Source: Agrypnia vestita (lineage: Eukaryota > Arthropoda > Insecta > Trichoptera > Phryganeidae). From it: a DNA stretch of 64,000 nt. Below the pieces are notes generated by a model. That model did not search any database and was not told the origin of the DNA. It was given only the letters and a program-made list of their open reading frames with translations. Position numbers and translations under genes: made by a program. The stretch covers positions 51,373 through 115,372 of the forward strand of contig JADDOH010002079.1 in NCBI GenBank assembly GCA_016648135.1, given 5' to 3'. Positions 24,601 through 37,800 of the stretch are shown one piece after another. How positions within the stretch are numbered: position 1 is the first letter of the stretch; each line of letters opens with the position of its first letter.

Positions 24601-25822
24601 TTAAAACATTTATTTAAAACCAAATTAATTTATCAATTAGAAAGACATATAGAAAAATAAAATCCACATAAAAATATTTGGCTGCTACCGGAATTCGAAC
24701 AACGGATCTCCTCGTTTGCGGAGCAGGCGCATTATCCAATAACGCTATAGCGGCCTCTTACATTTCCGTGAATATATCGACCTTATCTGTAAGTCTCATT
24801 TATTAATTGATTAACATACATTATCCATTTTTAGAGCAATCCACTTTTTCTGGTGCGGTAGGCACAAAGTACTTTGTGTAACTGCGCTAGGGTACGCCAG
24901 AATTAACCGTTTTAATTCATTTTTATTTTTGGACACATTTGATACAACACACATATATTATATTCAAGAACACATTCTTATTGTGAAGTTGCAATTTATT
25001 GGGAACAAAGTTTTGTGAAATTTAAAACCAAATTAATTAATCAGACATACAGCAATCAAATCCATGAAAAAAATATGTATATGTATATCCACTAATTAAT
25101 TGATTTGGTTTTAAATTTCACAGAACTTTGTTCTGAAAAAATTGCAACTATTGCTTGCCCAATGTGACTTGGCGTGCGGCGAATTTTGAACTAGAACCCG
25201 CCCCACCCGCCCGCACCCGGCGATAACCCCTCGCCCTGTCATTTAGATCAATTTTGTGTTTAGTCGGGAGTTGTGACATCTTGATAACCAATACACACTG
25301 AATTATTATGTCCAAAACATCCTAAACAGTCCGGGATGGTGCAAGAACAATTGCCAATGAAGTATTAAAGTTTTGCGAAGCTGAAAAAGCGAATAATGGA
25401 CCGATATTACCATCTAACAGTTTGACAGATAGAATGGCCGCCATTACTGCATGGTTTCTTTAGTGCTGCCCGACCAAATTTCTGTATTTAATACGACACC
25501 GGTCACCGGACATTCTGTACATTATGTATTGTGTAATAAATTTACACCCTGACAACTTCTGTTAGGCGATAGGGACGCCCTCCCTCGCACGCCAAGTTAT
25601 AGTGGTACGTCTATACACAATAAGAATGTGTTCTTGAATATAAATTTTATTTATTTTGTTTTCAACATTTCTACATTATATTATATGGCCTAATACATAA
25701 TTTACATTAATAGATATCGTAGTATGTAAACATTACACTGTTATTTAAATTCCTTTATGTTCACTTTACATATTTTGTGTTATTTTTGGTAACCTATCGA
25801 AGATATTGATTTCAAAAGATAC

Positions 25823-25856
<34 letters not shown>

Positions 25857-28800
25857 CTATATATACTAGGGCTTCTGTTGGGCCAATGTTCTGTCATTTT
25901 TATGGGTTACAGCTAGTTAATTTAAATAAAATTTGTCATGAGCTTCACGCTGATGAGGTTACCTATGGTAAATTTTTTTTTTATCTGAAATGGTTACACA
26001 ACTATTTATTTTGAAATTTGACGACTTTACATGGAATAACTTGCAGTTAATTTTAATGTTGAAATAACTGTAATATACTTGTACTTTTAAATAATATCTT
26101 CCTTTTTTGTCTCATCTTGTAATCAGGCATTTTTCTTACTTTCCGCCGGCTGGAGTCATCAGAGAATAGATGTGATCGCCGATTGGTTCCAGATATTATA
26201 AACGACAGTTAGTATCTACCTACTTCATAAATATAACGTTTGTTTTGTTGTTGAACTTTTTTAATACGCATTTTTAGATCTGTTTGCATGGTTGAATTTT
26301 TTTTATTTTGGGTTAAATTGTTCGATGTTGTTTTGATGAAGAATGTAATGGTATTTTTTTAGTAGTAGTTGTCTTATTTTTATGCTTTAAACTTGTATGT
26401 TAGACTGTTTCAAAAATTATGGCCGATTTTAACATCCAAATCCATGATTCAACATTTAAATCCAATTAAACATAATAAACTTTATCAGTCAAAGGGCTAT
26501 TTGATTCTACAAATTTTTTCCAATGAATTACTTACAGAATTCTTTATAACATTATTGAGAGAAAAAAAATATGTCAAAATAAAGCTTACAAAGTGGAGCA
26601 ATTTTCATAATTTCTAAATCATCATTGGTTTGGTAATTTATTAATTGATTAAATAATTTAGATTTAGCTGATTAAGGGCCGGTTGTTTCAAGTTGGATTA
26701 AAGTAAGCGTTCTCTTAAAGCATAGATTTTTACGTTCTCCACCAATCAGACAATCCGTTTTCGTAAAAATCTATGCTTTTATCGACCGCTTACTTTGATC
26801 GAACTTGAAACAACCGGGCCGTAGAAAGATATATTAATTCAAAATATATGGAACCTAATGAATAATATTTGTTACCTTTCCATACAAAATGCAAGAGAGG
26901 CTATGAGAAAAAAATGTGAATTTCACTTGCAATGACAGACGATCACCTCAATCAGTGATGTGAATTTTCTTTCATTAAAACTTTACTTTGAACTAGAAAG
27001 TCCTTGATTTAACGTCTTTAAGACTTACTTCTCTGTATCTAATCATTGTATGCCAATGTCGCATTAATCATTCAGAAATGGTTCCTTCACAAGTTGGAGA
27101 CATGATGGCCAGGTTTCAATGATGCGCATGAAACGCCCGACTCTGATTGAACGTAGCACATTAAAAACTGTCAAACAAAACAAATGTTTTCTGGTAAGAA
27201 ACATTCAAAATGATTCACATTAAAATCAATCTTTTTTTTTTGCAACAACCTAATATTTTAAATTAAAAATCATAAATATGTTTGTGTTTTTATTTATGAA
27301 TATGGAGAAGATTTTTTAGGCAACAAGCTGTATTGTTCTTATTAACTTTAATCATATGACTTTTATGTGAGTTACTTCTTTATATACTGCCAGTATACTT
27401 AAAAGAATTCGTGGATCTTAACTTTTAATTATGGTAGGTGTTTGATATTACCACATATAATTTAGAAATATTAGAAATCTATACATGCCTGAACATTTAA
27501 ATCAATATAATTACTAACCAGTTTAATTTTACAAATAACCCATTATTTGATATATGTATTCCCTATTTCAATTTCTACTTGTCCCCACTCAAAAATTAAC
27601 TCGTCTACCAAAATATGTAATGGATAATTAGTTTGCGTCCGTTCTGACGAAGATGCAATGATATCGATACCTTTAGGTGTAAAGTTATTCCAAGTGGCTT
27701 ATACAGGTGGATTCCTGCCTTGATAATGAGTCGAAAATCTTCATGACCATGACCATCAATAGTTGTAGAGATATGCGATATCAAAGTTTGTATTATTTTT
27801 CAATATTTCTCACTTATTTTTTGCAAAAAGTTGTACCGTATTGCAGTTGACATAGATTTTACAGCTGTTGATGATACCTCTATATTTTTAAAGTAGAGTA
27901 TTAAACATTATTTTTTATTTTGTTTTGTATTTGAAGACTTTTTTTAATATAAATGTTTTTTTTTTTTTCAACATTACTTCCTAATAGGAAGAAATATGAG
28001 ATATCAAATGATGCACATAATAATAGTTTGTTATTATTGTGTACTATGTACTAACTAACTACATACTATTTTTAAAAGATATATCCAAAGGTTATTGACA
28101 CTTTTGACATTTTAACCACTGATATACTTCACCTATCTTATTGATTTTGCTAACTCATGTACTGCAGATTCTCTGATAATATTTGATCGATTATATCAAT
28201 CTTAAATGCGTAAATAATAAATTGTTTTGTTACACATTTCAATAGTTTTTTCACAAATTTCTATTTGACAGCCTTGAATTTATATTTTTTTTTGACAGGC
28301 ATCTTGTGATGCCTAAGAGACTATTCTTTATTTTTACTATTTTTTTATTCAGCACCCAGAAACGTCGCATTTACGCTTGTACACTTTTTATTAATTTAGA
28401 GAAAAAAATCACACATTCAAAGTGACAAAAAAGTTATCGCCACATCCCACATCAAAGGGACTTGTGTTTTAATTCAGTATTAATTACCTAGTACTTACCT
28501 GATAATTTGAATTAACCCCAAAAATCTTCGTTTTTAAAGTGTTCAAAAACTGGTCGTGGTCTAGAATACTCGGAAAGACTAAGAATTTTAAAGCTCCCAA
28601 CCCAGAGCGCCGTAATCGCGGAGATCTGATTGAGACATACAAAATCTTGAACGGCTATTACCACTGTTGGGATGTAGAATATTTTCTCACGCTGAATCAC
28701 AATCCACAACTAAGAGGACGCCACCTAAAACTAAACGAGACATCCTTTTCCATGAATCCAAGGAAACACTTCCTGATAAATAGAGTGGTAGATGCCTGGA

Positions 28801-31800
28801 ACAGTTTACCGGAGGAAATTGTGTCTGCCAGTTCAGTCAACGGATACTTTAGATGCTTATTACACTGAGTGGCACACGATACAGGCCTATCAGCAATAGC
28901 TGCCTGCATGTCAAATAATAATAATAATTAATAATACACAACCCAAATAAATTAAAATGGTGACATGTTGTAAGACAGTCATAATTAAATAATTATGTTT
29001 TTCCATAATCATTCGGAAATATTCTATGCGATACGGTTAGGTCATTCCGCTTGCACAGCTTCCGTCGGCGGGACGCTTGTGAGTGATGAGATGTTAAAAT
29101 ACTTGTGTCTTATAAAGTGACGAAAAATTTAGTAGAATCTTGTTCGCATTGCGTAAGAAACGTAATTCAAAATGTTATAAAACATTTTTTCAAACCATTT
29201 TGCTTCTTCAAAGCGCAAATAGGGCTGGGGTCACTTTGTACCCCACTCCGGCCCCCAATCCAAAATTCGATCTTTCGGCACCTGAAGGTTAAAAGAATAA
29301 TTCATATCTAGTACAAACCTCATTCAAATATTTTCAAACAATTAAAATTTCGAAATATCGAAAATAAATGTAATTATGTATTCAGTATCAATCCAACTGG
29401 AAAATGTTCAGAGACGAGCCACAAAATTGCCCTTGGGTCTTAAAAACCTGGAATATGCGGAAAGGCTGAGAGTATTGAAACTGCCCACTCTTCAGGAGCG
29501 ACGAGCAAGAGGTGACCTCATCGAGACATTCAAGATTCTATCGGGCTACTATAATATTCCCAATATGACAGATATGTTTGCATTTAACACTAATGTGGGC
29601 CTTCGAGGACATCACCTGAAGTTGAACAAGTCTCGGTTCTCGTGTAACCCAAGAAAGCATGCACTAAGCAATGGAGTGGTCAATATGTGGAACAGTTTGC
29701 CTGAAGGCGTTGTGTCTGCAGCCAGTGTCAATCAGTTTAAGAATAGGCTGGATATTCAAATGAGAGACAATGATATGGGCCTATCAGCTTAAGCTGCCTG
29801 CCCATTATCAATAATAATAATAATAATTTCATTCCTCTCTTTTTAATGAATGTCAACTTTTTTCAAATATTATATTAAAATTTTGATTACATTTTTTAAT
29901 TTTTAATATGTTTTTTTAATTACAGACAACCAAAATAAACACAAACCGGTTCCAATAGGTTTTGACTTTTTTTTAAAAATGTCTACGAGTTTGTAAATTT
30001 TTAAACAATTAATAACAAAATATTCTTAAATAGTATAATGTCTTAGTAAACAATTCGCGCTTTATTACAAAAATATGTTGTTTTATGTGTCTGTGTCTTA
30101 AATATATAGGAGGGTGGACATTCTTCCGTTGTCACCCCATCCCCTTGCCTGAAGAAATTTTAGTTCATCTCTGTATAATTTTGTACCCTATTAAATTTAT
30201 AACTGGGTAAGGATAATACATGATTTTAATTATACTTCTAGTAGGTTTTCTACTCAACATGATTTTTTATTTTGTTTTGTATTTGAGCCCTTGCCCGGAA
30301 AAACGTTGTATCCAACACAAATGTCAATTTTGAGTTATTGATGGAGTTATGTTAGGTATGTTATTATGCATCGTTTAAGGTAAATAATATGTCAAGAAAA
30401 AAATATTTAGGCTTCTGGCTGCATTTTAAAGTTATTGGTTTGTGGAATAACGTTGTATAGTGTTTCTCAAAATGGCGTCGCCGAGCGTCAATATCGTGGA
30501 GCGTGGTTTAATTCACATGAATAAAGGGAGAAAACGAACATCTAATGTTCTAAATTGGAAAGATATCAAAGCCAATAAGTTGAAGGATGCAGGAAAGGAG
30601 TTTTTATCCAGAAAAAATATTATCAAACCTGCAATTGACCCGCCAGAACATGTTTGTGGAATAACGTTGTATACGATTTGGCAGTTCTGATTTATATTGT
30701 GTTTTCATATGTGACAATATTATTTTGTCGAACGTTAACCGATTTTACTCAATTGATTTATCCATATTGATATTTGAAATGCTTTTTGATAATAATGCTG
30801 GCTTTATAGTGCTCTTTATATCGTAACTTAATATAACACCGATACAAAAAGTTTATTTAATTCCTCATTATTTTTCGCAGGGTCGAGTTTGTGCCAAAAA
30901 TGTTTAAATCCGGGATGTTTTCTCCATTTTAATATCAAGATAAATATTTAATCAGTATTCAGGTTACTGAATTACAATGAAAAAAGTAATCATCTCGTCT
31001 TGTGTATTAAAAAATTGAATGTCCGACGCCATATTCAGCAAACAGACGGAGATATGTAATAGTATGTACGAGAGACTTATCGTTCCGTAAAAGCTCTTTA
31101 CCTACTAATGATCTCATCACAATCAGAGCTCAAACCTTCCACAAAGAATTAGAATCATGGACCTCCTATAGCTTTCTACCAACTATTTGTGGAAGGAGGG
31201 CAAGATTGGCTACCGTTTGGAAAAAAATCATGCAGTTAGGGAGCCTGGAACTAACTTCAATGTATTCCAATCTACTGCCAATAAGACTGTTAAGCTCAAG
31301 GACCTCGATGACATTTGTGAATTCATGTTAGATGAGCACATGCTGCTTCTAAAAGGCATTATCAAATAAAGCAGAATAAAAAAATCCATTTTGCGGAATA
31401 ACGTTGTTTGTGAAAATTTCATATACAACGTTTTTCCACTGATTCAGCATGTTTTTTTACAATATATTCAAATTTAATTGACTTTTCCCCCTATTTTATA
31501 TTGAGATTAGTTAAGAATTATATGTTTGTTATATTTAAAATATAAAATGTAATAAATTGTAACTGGTTTCGTTTTTTCAATTTTTCTCGGAATGAGAGTA
31601 TTGTTGGATACAACGTTATTCCGGGCAAGGGCTCATTTAAAGAAATTTTTTTTAAATATTTTCTGTGTACGCATGCAAAATGTTAGTTCTGTGTGTTTTA
31701 TCATTCTAAAACCATTTGTAGATATTGATTACGCATGAATTAGCTTGTAATAAATAATATATTTTTCGAGTGAAATTGTTGTGCTTTTGAAAATATGTAT

Positions 31801-34800
31801 ACACAAATAGTTAACCCTGTTTAACTTTCTAACGAGCCAGTATTAATGAAGAAATCTCTAAATTGTTTATTTTTACATCTTGCTTGATTCTTCGGCTACG
31901 TGGTGGTTAAATATCCTCGCCTGTTATACGGGAGACCAGACTTCAGTTCTCTCCCGCTTATTTGTTTTATTTTATTCAACTGAATTTATGAATTTTTTTT
32001 TAAACTAGGAAAATTTAATCTATACTTTTTTTAAATTTATTTATGGTAAACTAACAGTGCAAATAAAAATCAGGTTACACATGAATATTAAATAGTACAG
32101 ACACCATGTCACAAGTTTCCATGCAATTAACAAGTTATGTATTAATATTTAACATATAGATAAAAATATATAACATTACCAATATGCAAAAAAAAAAAAA
32201 TTTTTTTCTAAAATTGCAACATCGTGAGTTCTTTAAACGACTTGTTTAAAGAACTTACGAGTTGCAGGAGTCAAGTATCCACAACAACAACGGCTGAACA
32301 TACCTCAACGATACTGTGTATTTTGTAAACGTGATATCCGTTGGATTGTTGAGGTGCTTGGAATTGTTACCAGTGAGCTGGGATTATATCATTTTTGTAG
32401 CAAAAGTTGTCGATATTTTAGTATACTAATGAAATATAGATATTTGTGAAATAGATGGCTTTAAAAAGAATTAGATAAAATATTTTTGATGCTTGTAACA
32501 TTAACTTTGTTGTTGGACATAATTATTGGGTAATTTTAATTAATTGAATACTTTGTATTAACCACTTGGAGTAACATTATGTCTACCGGTTTCGACACAA
32601 CCGTATGTTCGAATATGCGTCCGTCCTGACAAAAATAGGTGGTATCAAAACCGGTAGACGTAAAGTTATTTCAAGTGGTTAATACAAAGTTTTTCATTAA
32701 TTAACATTAATAATTAGATGAAAATTTGTTTTTAGCTAATGAGCTGAAAATAATTCTCGTCTCTTTTTGTTCTTGAATTCATTTTAAAATAATATAATTA
32801 TTTTAATTGTTGAAAACTTGACAATATAAGCCTGGCGCTAATGCGGAGTTATACGGAGGTATAATGTTTTTAGTAGTTAATATCCGCATCGAAATGTTTG
32901 TAGCCAAGAGTTCGAGCCCCATTCCAGGATACCAGCAAGTTAGACCTATTTTCGTAGCACAAGCGTTCAGCTTAGTTTGGAAATAGAAAGAATATTAATG
33001 CGACACGTATTCCGTATTCGCATCTATATTTTTTTTAAATTGAGTCGCTTATATTAATAGCAAACTATGTTACATAATTTGGATACTATCTAAATATATT
33101 TTTAAATAATCTGTACACCTCGTTTCTTTAAAAAAATCATATGATTTTGTTAACTTTTGAAACTGACAAAGGAAAAAAGTGACCTATAAAAACCAAGTTT
33201 TTATACTCCCTTTCTCATTTACTAGTGGAAACTAGTTTGGCGCTTAACCTTCGCGTTGAGGTTCGGTCAAGCGACGCTATGAAAGGGAATAATAAAAAAT
33301 TTCCAAAAATCCAAAATTATACTATAATCAGGTTCCGTGTCTACATTGCATTGAAATATTTTCATACAGCTTAGTAAGTTGTATGAAAAAACCATTAAAA
33401 ATTTGAAAAATCCAAAAAGTTATTAATTTTTTTAACAAAATTTGATAGATCTTCTTGATCATTGCCACCAGTCTGCTTGCAAAGTTTCAGCTCGATTGGA
33501 TCACGGGAAAAGGGTTAAAAATCGATCCTAAGTTTTTTCGTCAATCAAGCAGACGCCACGAGTTAATATAAAGGGAGCAAAAATAATGCATTTTAAGCGC
33601 AGTCATAATATAGATATTATGACAAATGTCAATTAAAATTCATTAAAAGAGTAAAAAAATACAACAGATAATTATGCATCAACCTAATAAGTCAGTCCGT
33701 ATAAATTTTATACATGGCCCGATTTTACTAGAAGAAAAATATGCAAATTAATATAAAATATGAATTTGTAACTTAGACCTTTATTGACTTCAAGAATTCA
33801 ATTCAATTATACTCGGGTATCCCAGGGTTGGCACTAGCACTTCGCATGTCTCATCATCACGGATGAGACACCATTCGGGATGTAACTTTGATCTCTTGTC
33901 TCGGAGATTTATCGGCAAAATTCATTCTGCTGTGCGTATGAAATACATACAGACCGGTTTGTTCTGCACTCGACTCTGTACTGTCCTTTGGATGTTTTCG
34001 AGTCATCTTGGCAGCCCTCGAAGCCCATACTTCTCGTACCAGGAGTTCCGGGATTTGTGCCCAGTGAAGTCACAATGCATCCAGATTTTCTCGAGCCTGG
34101 GTGATTGTGCTTCGCTGCAGTAGTAATTAAGCCGCGTGGCCTGGTGCAGCATTTAAAATTAAAATAAAATATCCATGTCAAGACTTGGCCGACAAAACAG
34201 AGCTGGTCTACAATATTTCATAGGAAGATCCCCGCCTAAATATGAGTAAAAACTGTTTTAACATCAATGTCCTAATATCAGTAGTTGTGGAGCTAAGCGA
34301 CTTCTAAGTTTGCACTTTTTTTTTTTATATTTCTGATTTATTTTTGGTAAACTATTAGAATTTTATAATAGTAACTTATATGGAATATTAAATATTTATT
34401 CACTTTAATAGAAGTCAAACAAGTGGTTATAACTTTGCAAAAAAATTATAATTTAAATTTCTATAAAATTTTAATCATTTTGTTTGACTTGTATTAAAAC
34501 GAATGAATTTTTAATATTCGATGTAAGTTACTTTAATGATAGTCTGATGTTTCATCAAAAATAAGAAATATTGATTGAAATTGACATTGTTGCTTGAACA
34601 TTTTCGACTCATAATTTAGGCAGGAAGTTACCTTTGTAAAGTATTGTGGACTAGCTCTGTTACAACATACATACACCAAGAAAGTTAAGAATTTAAGAAG
34701 AAAAAAATTTCCAAATAACTCAAATCATATTTTATATTTAATCCAAAATCAGTATTTTACTTATTGATAAATAAAATCCATGAAATAATTATTGATTTTA

Positions 34801-37800
34801 AAAAAAACAGAAAATTAGAAATATACGTGCTGTTCATTGCGGATTCACTTAGGACTGTTTCATCATCTTTGAACAAACTGGCAAATAGTTAACCAACAGA
34901 TAAATACATATATAATATATAAATATGGGTGGAAGGAACAACCGAGTGACTAAAAAAATGCAGGTTTTTTTCAGGAGAGCCAAAACAAAATTTGGTAATT
35001 TTTATTGTTCCTTTGTTATTTTAATTTAATTTTTCCACCGGTAGTTTTTTTGCCCAAAAACCTTGAACCGAGTTAACCAATGTCGTTGTTTCTTACCAAA
35101 TTTTTCAAATGCTCAATCATGTCATTTATCCTTTTTCAAAAAATTAAAAAATAGTCGCATTTTATTTTATTTTCTGAATCATGTAATTTTTCCTTGCTGG
35201 ATATGTATCTGAAGAACAACTTAACTCAAAACTCTATTTTATTGACTCATTCGGTTGTTCCTTTTGCCCGCAGAATCAACTTGCTTTGTTTTGTAATTTG
35301 GCAATTGATTTTGAATTATCTCCGATCACCTTATCAGTGGGATGAAGTACTTCATGTGAAAGCACTAACAGATGGTTGTGAAAGGAGTAATTAATTTTAT
35401 CTATTTAGTTTAAGCTAATCAGCAGCACAATAATTCGGGCTAATCACTGTTTAAAATTTATAAATCTGTTAGGTATTTTTTAGGTATTATCTTCCTATCT
35501 CTAAAGGCAGTTTTTATTATTAAGTCTGTACTTTAAACATAAAATAATGATATTCATTATCACTCTTTTAACAAAGGTAATTTTATGGCTGGCATATACG
35601 CGTCTCTATACCCAATGTTACAATAATATTTGTAAACTCAAAAGATTATAAATAAATAATTGTTTTTTATACAAATATATTGAAACAGTTAAATAACTTA
35701 TTATCGCTAGTAACGTTTTTTGTTATAGGGGATAAAATATAATATACATATGGACTTTTAATACTTTGTAGAATTGAATCTTTTTTTATTCTTGTTTCCG
35801 TGTTCATGTATAAAGAATGTTTTTATCATAACTGACTATTTTTCTAACTTTATTAACCAATTTTGTAAATGAAGTTTGAAGAATGTTTAAGCATCATTCA
35901 CAAATTAAAGTTTAAGCGTCATTCAGTAGAGACAGTTGAACTTGACAATATAGCACATGTCTTTCTTTATAAAACTACTTATCATTTGAGTAAAAGGTCA
36001 ATTTACAAAGGATGTGAATTTTACTGTATAAAGAATTATATAAATGATAGATTAAAATCTCCATAAAAAATGAGTGAAATAAAATCAATAAATAAAATAT
36101 TAATATTTTCTTTTCTCGTAAAAAATCATTAATAGCATTTAATCAATATACCTGCTCACACTAGTTTTAGAGATACATAGTTTAATGACAGGTAATAGAT
36201 AATTTTCTTTTTAAAATGCTTCTATTCATGATTTATTTTAATTTCCAGCTGGTCGAGTATCACTTGGAGTTCCTCACGAAGCATCCGGGCGAGGTGTTCT
36301 TCTACGGCTGCCGACTGTGTGCGAACCGCTTCACGTCGCGCAACTCGTTTCTGATTCACATGAAACTGCACGACGTGCGCAAGCGATACCCGTGCCCGCA
36401 CTGCGACAAGGCCTACGACCGCAAATTCCAGCTCGTCCACCACCTGCGTCTGCACACCGAGGAGACCCCCTTCGAGTGCGGAGTGTGCTTCGTGGCGTAC
36501 GCGACGGAGCGCGAACTGACGGAGCACTCCCGGGTGCACCGGTCGGACAAACCTTTCGAGTGCCGCTTCTGCCTGAAGGGATTTCCGCAGAAGAAGGCGT
36601 TGATTGTGCATCTGCGAATGCACACGGGGGAGAGGCCCTTCCCTTGCCAGTTTTGCGACAGGACCTTTACGCAGAAGGCACATTTACAGGTATAGACAAA
36701 ACTTTATATCTGAAGAAAGCCTTGGGATTTTCTATGGAGCTTTCATACTCTTATTGCATAGAAATGAAACTTGGAAATAATAAAAGTAGAATGAAAATAA
36801 ACTAATTGCTGCGGAAATACTATCGCTCAAGACATATTTGTAGAAAATCTGTGATAGTGTATAGAATGAAAATTAGGAGTAAATAAAAAATGTGGAGAAG
36901 TTAGTACAATCTATGAGATAAAATATATTGGGTGTACCAGAGCTAGCAGCAGAAACTTGGCCGGTAGATTCCTGACTATGTTATGAGTCTAAAATGTTCA
37001 AGCAACCATGATCTAAAATCAATAGTTATGGAGATATGCAATATCAAAGATTGCATTTTTTTTCAATATTTCTGACTTATTTTTTGCAAAAAGTTGATCT
37101 ATTATTACAGTAACTTATATTGATTATGAAAAATTTGTTTGCTTCAAACAACTTAAATAAAATGATAAAAACCTTGTAAAAAAAACTTTTTTCAATTTTT
37201 ACAAGGTTTTTATCATTTTATTTGACTTGTATTAAAGTGAATGAATTTTTCATAATCGACATAAGTTACTCTACCGATAGTTCAACTTTTTGCAAAAAAT
37301 AAGTAAGAAATATTGAAAAAAAATTGCAATTTTTGATATTGCATATCTCCATAACTATTGATATTATAGGCCATGGTTGCTTGAACATTTTAGGCTCATA
37401 ACATAGTCAGGAATCTACCGGCCAAGTTTCTGCTGCTAGCTCTGGTACACCCTGTATGTATGAGATAATTTGTACGAGGCCGACGATGACTTCTCACACC
37501 GAGGGTTCCAGATTCGATTTCCAGTAAGGTCACAATAAATCTGTGTGATTTACACAACTTGAGTAAAATGGAGTTGATTGAATCAAAAAATGTAAAAAAT
37601 GTTGAGATTCCTTTTTGTCATTCGCTTATGATAATTTATAATTTATCATAAAGTGAGTTTACATTTTCATAATTTCTTTATTGTACCTAATGTTTCCAGG
37701 GTCACATGATCCGTATTCATATTCCAAAGACAAAAGAGTACAAGAATTCTACGGAGATGCAGCACGCATTGGACAAAGCAGTATTAAATAATCTATTCAG

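Larger units (their letters stand above)
30285..31634 (+). mobile_element. Non-autonomous TIR element, copy 2 (complete)
   Basis: 1,350 bp between inverted termini GAGCCCTTGCCCGGAAAAAC and (complement) GAGCCCTTGCCCGGAATAAC, flanked by ATTT on both sides. The 15-bp box GGAATAACGTTGTAT or a close variant occurs at both ends, near 30445, near 30655 and near 31395, and inverted near 31420. Two coding remnants lie between boxes: 30472-30690 and 31187-31369. The first resembles a basic N-terminal segment; the second reads LKDLDDICEFMLDEH near its end. The origin of these pieces is uncertain. Confidence 0.8.

Noticed and set aside
31888..31960. Functional tRNA-Asp gene
   Set aside because: The anticodon position reads GTT and the acceptor stem does not pair, so I call it a pseudogene or SINE head.
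35869..36066. 65-codon ORF before the first finger exon
   Set aside because: AT-rich codon use, no acceptor before it and phase does not matter; no evidence for an exon.
36222..36805. Long antisense and alternative-frame ORFs over the zinc-finger exon
   Set aside because: They are shadows of a GC-rich coding exon whose plus-frame has clear finger motifs.
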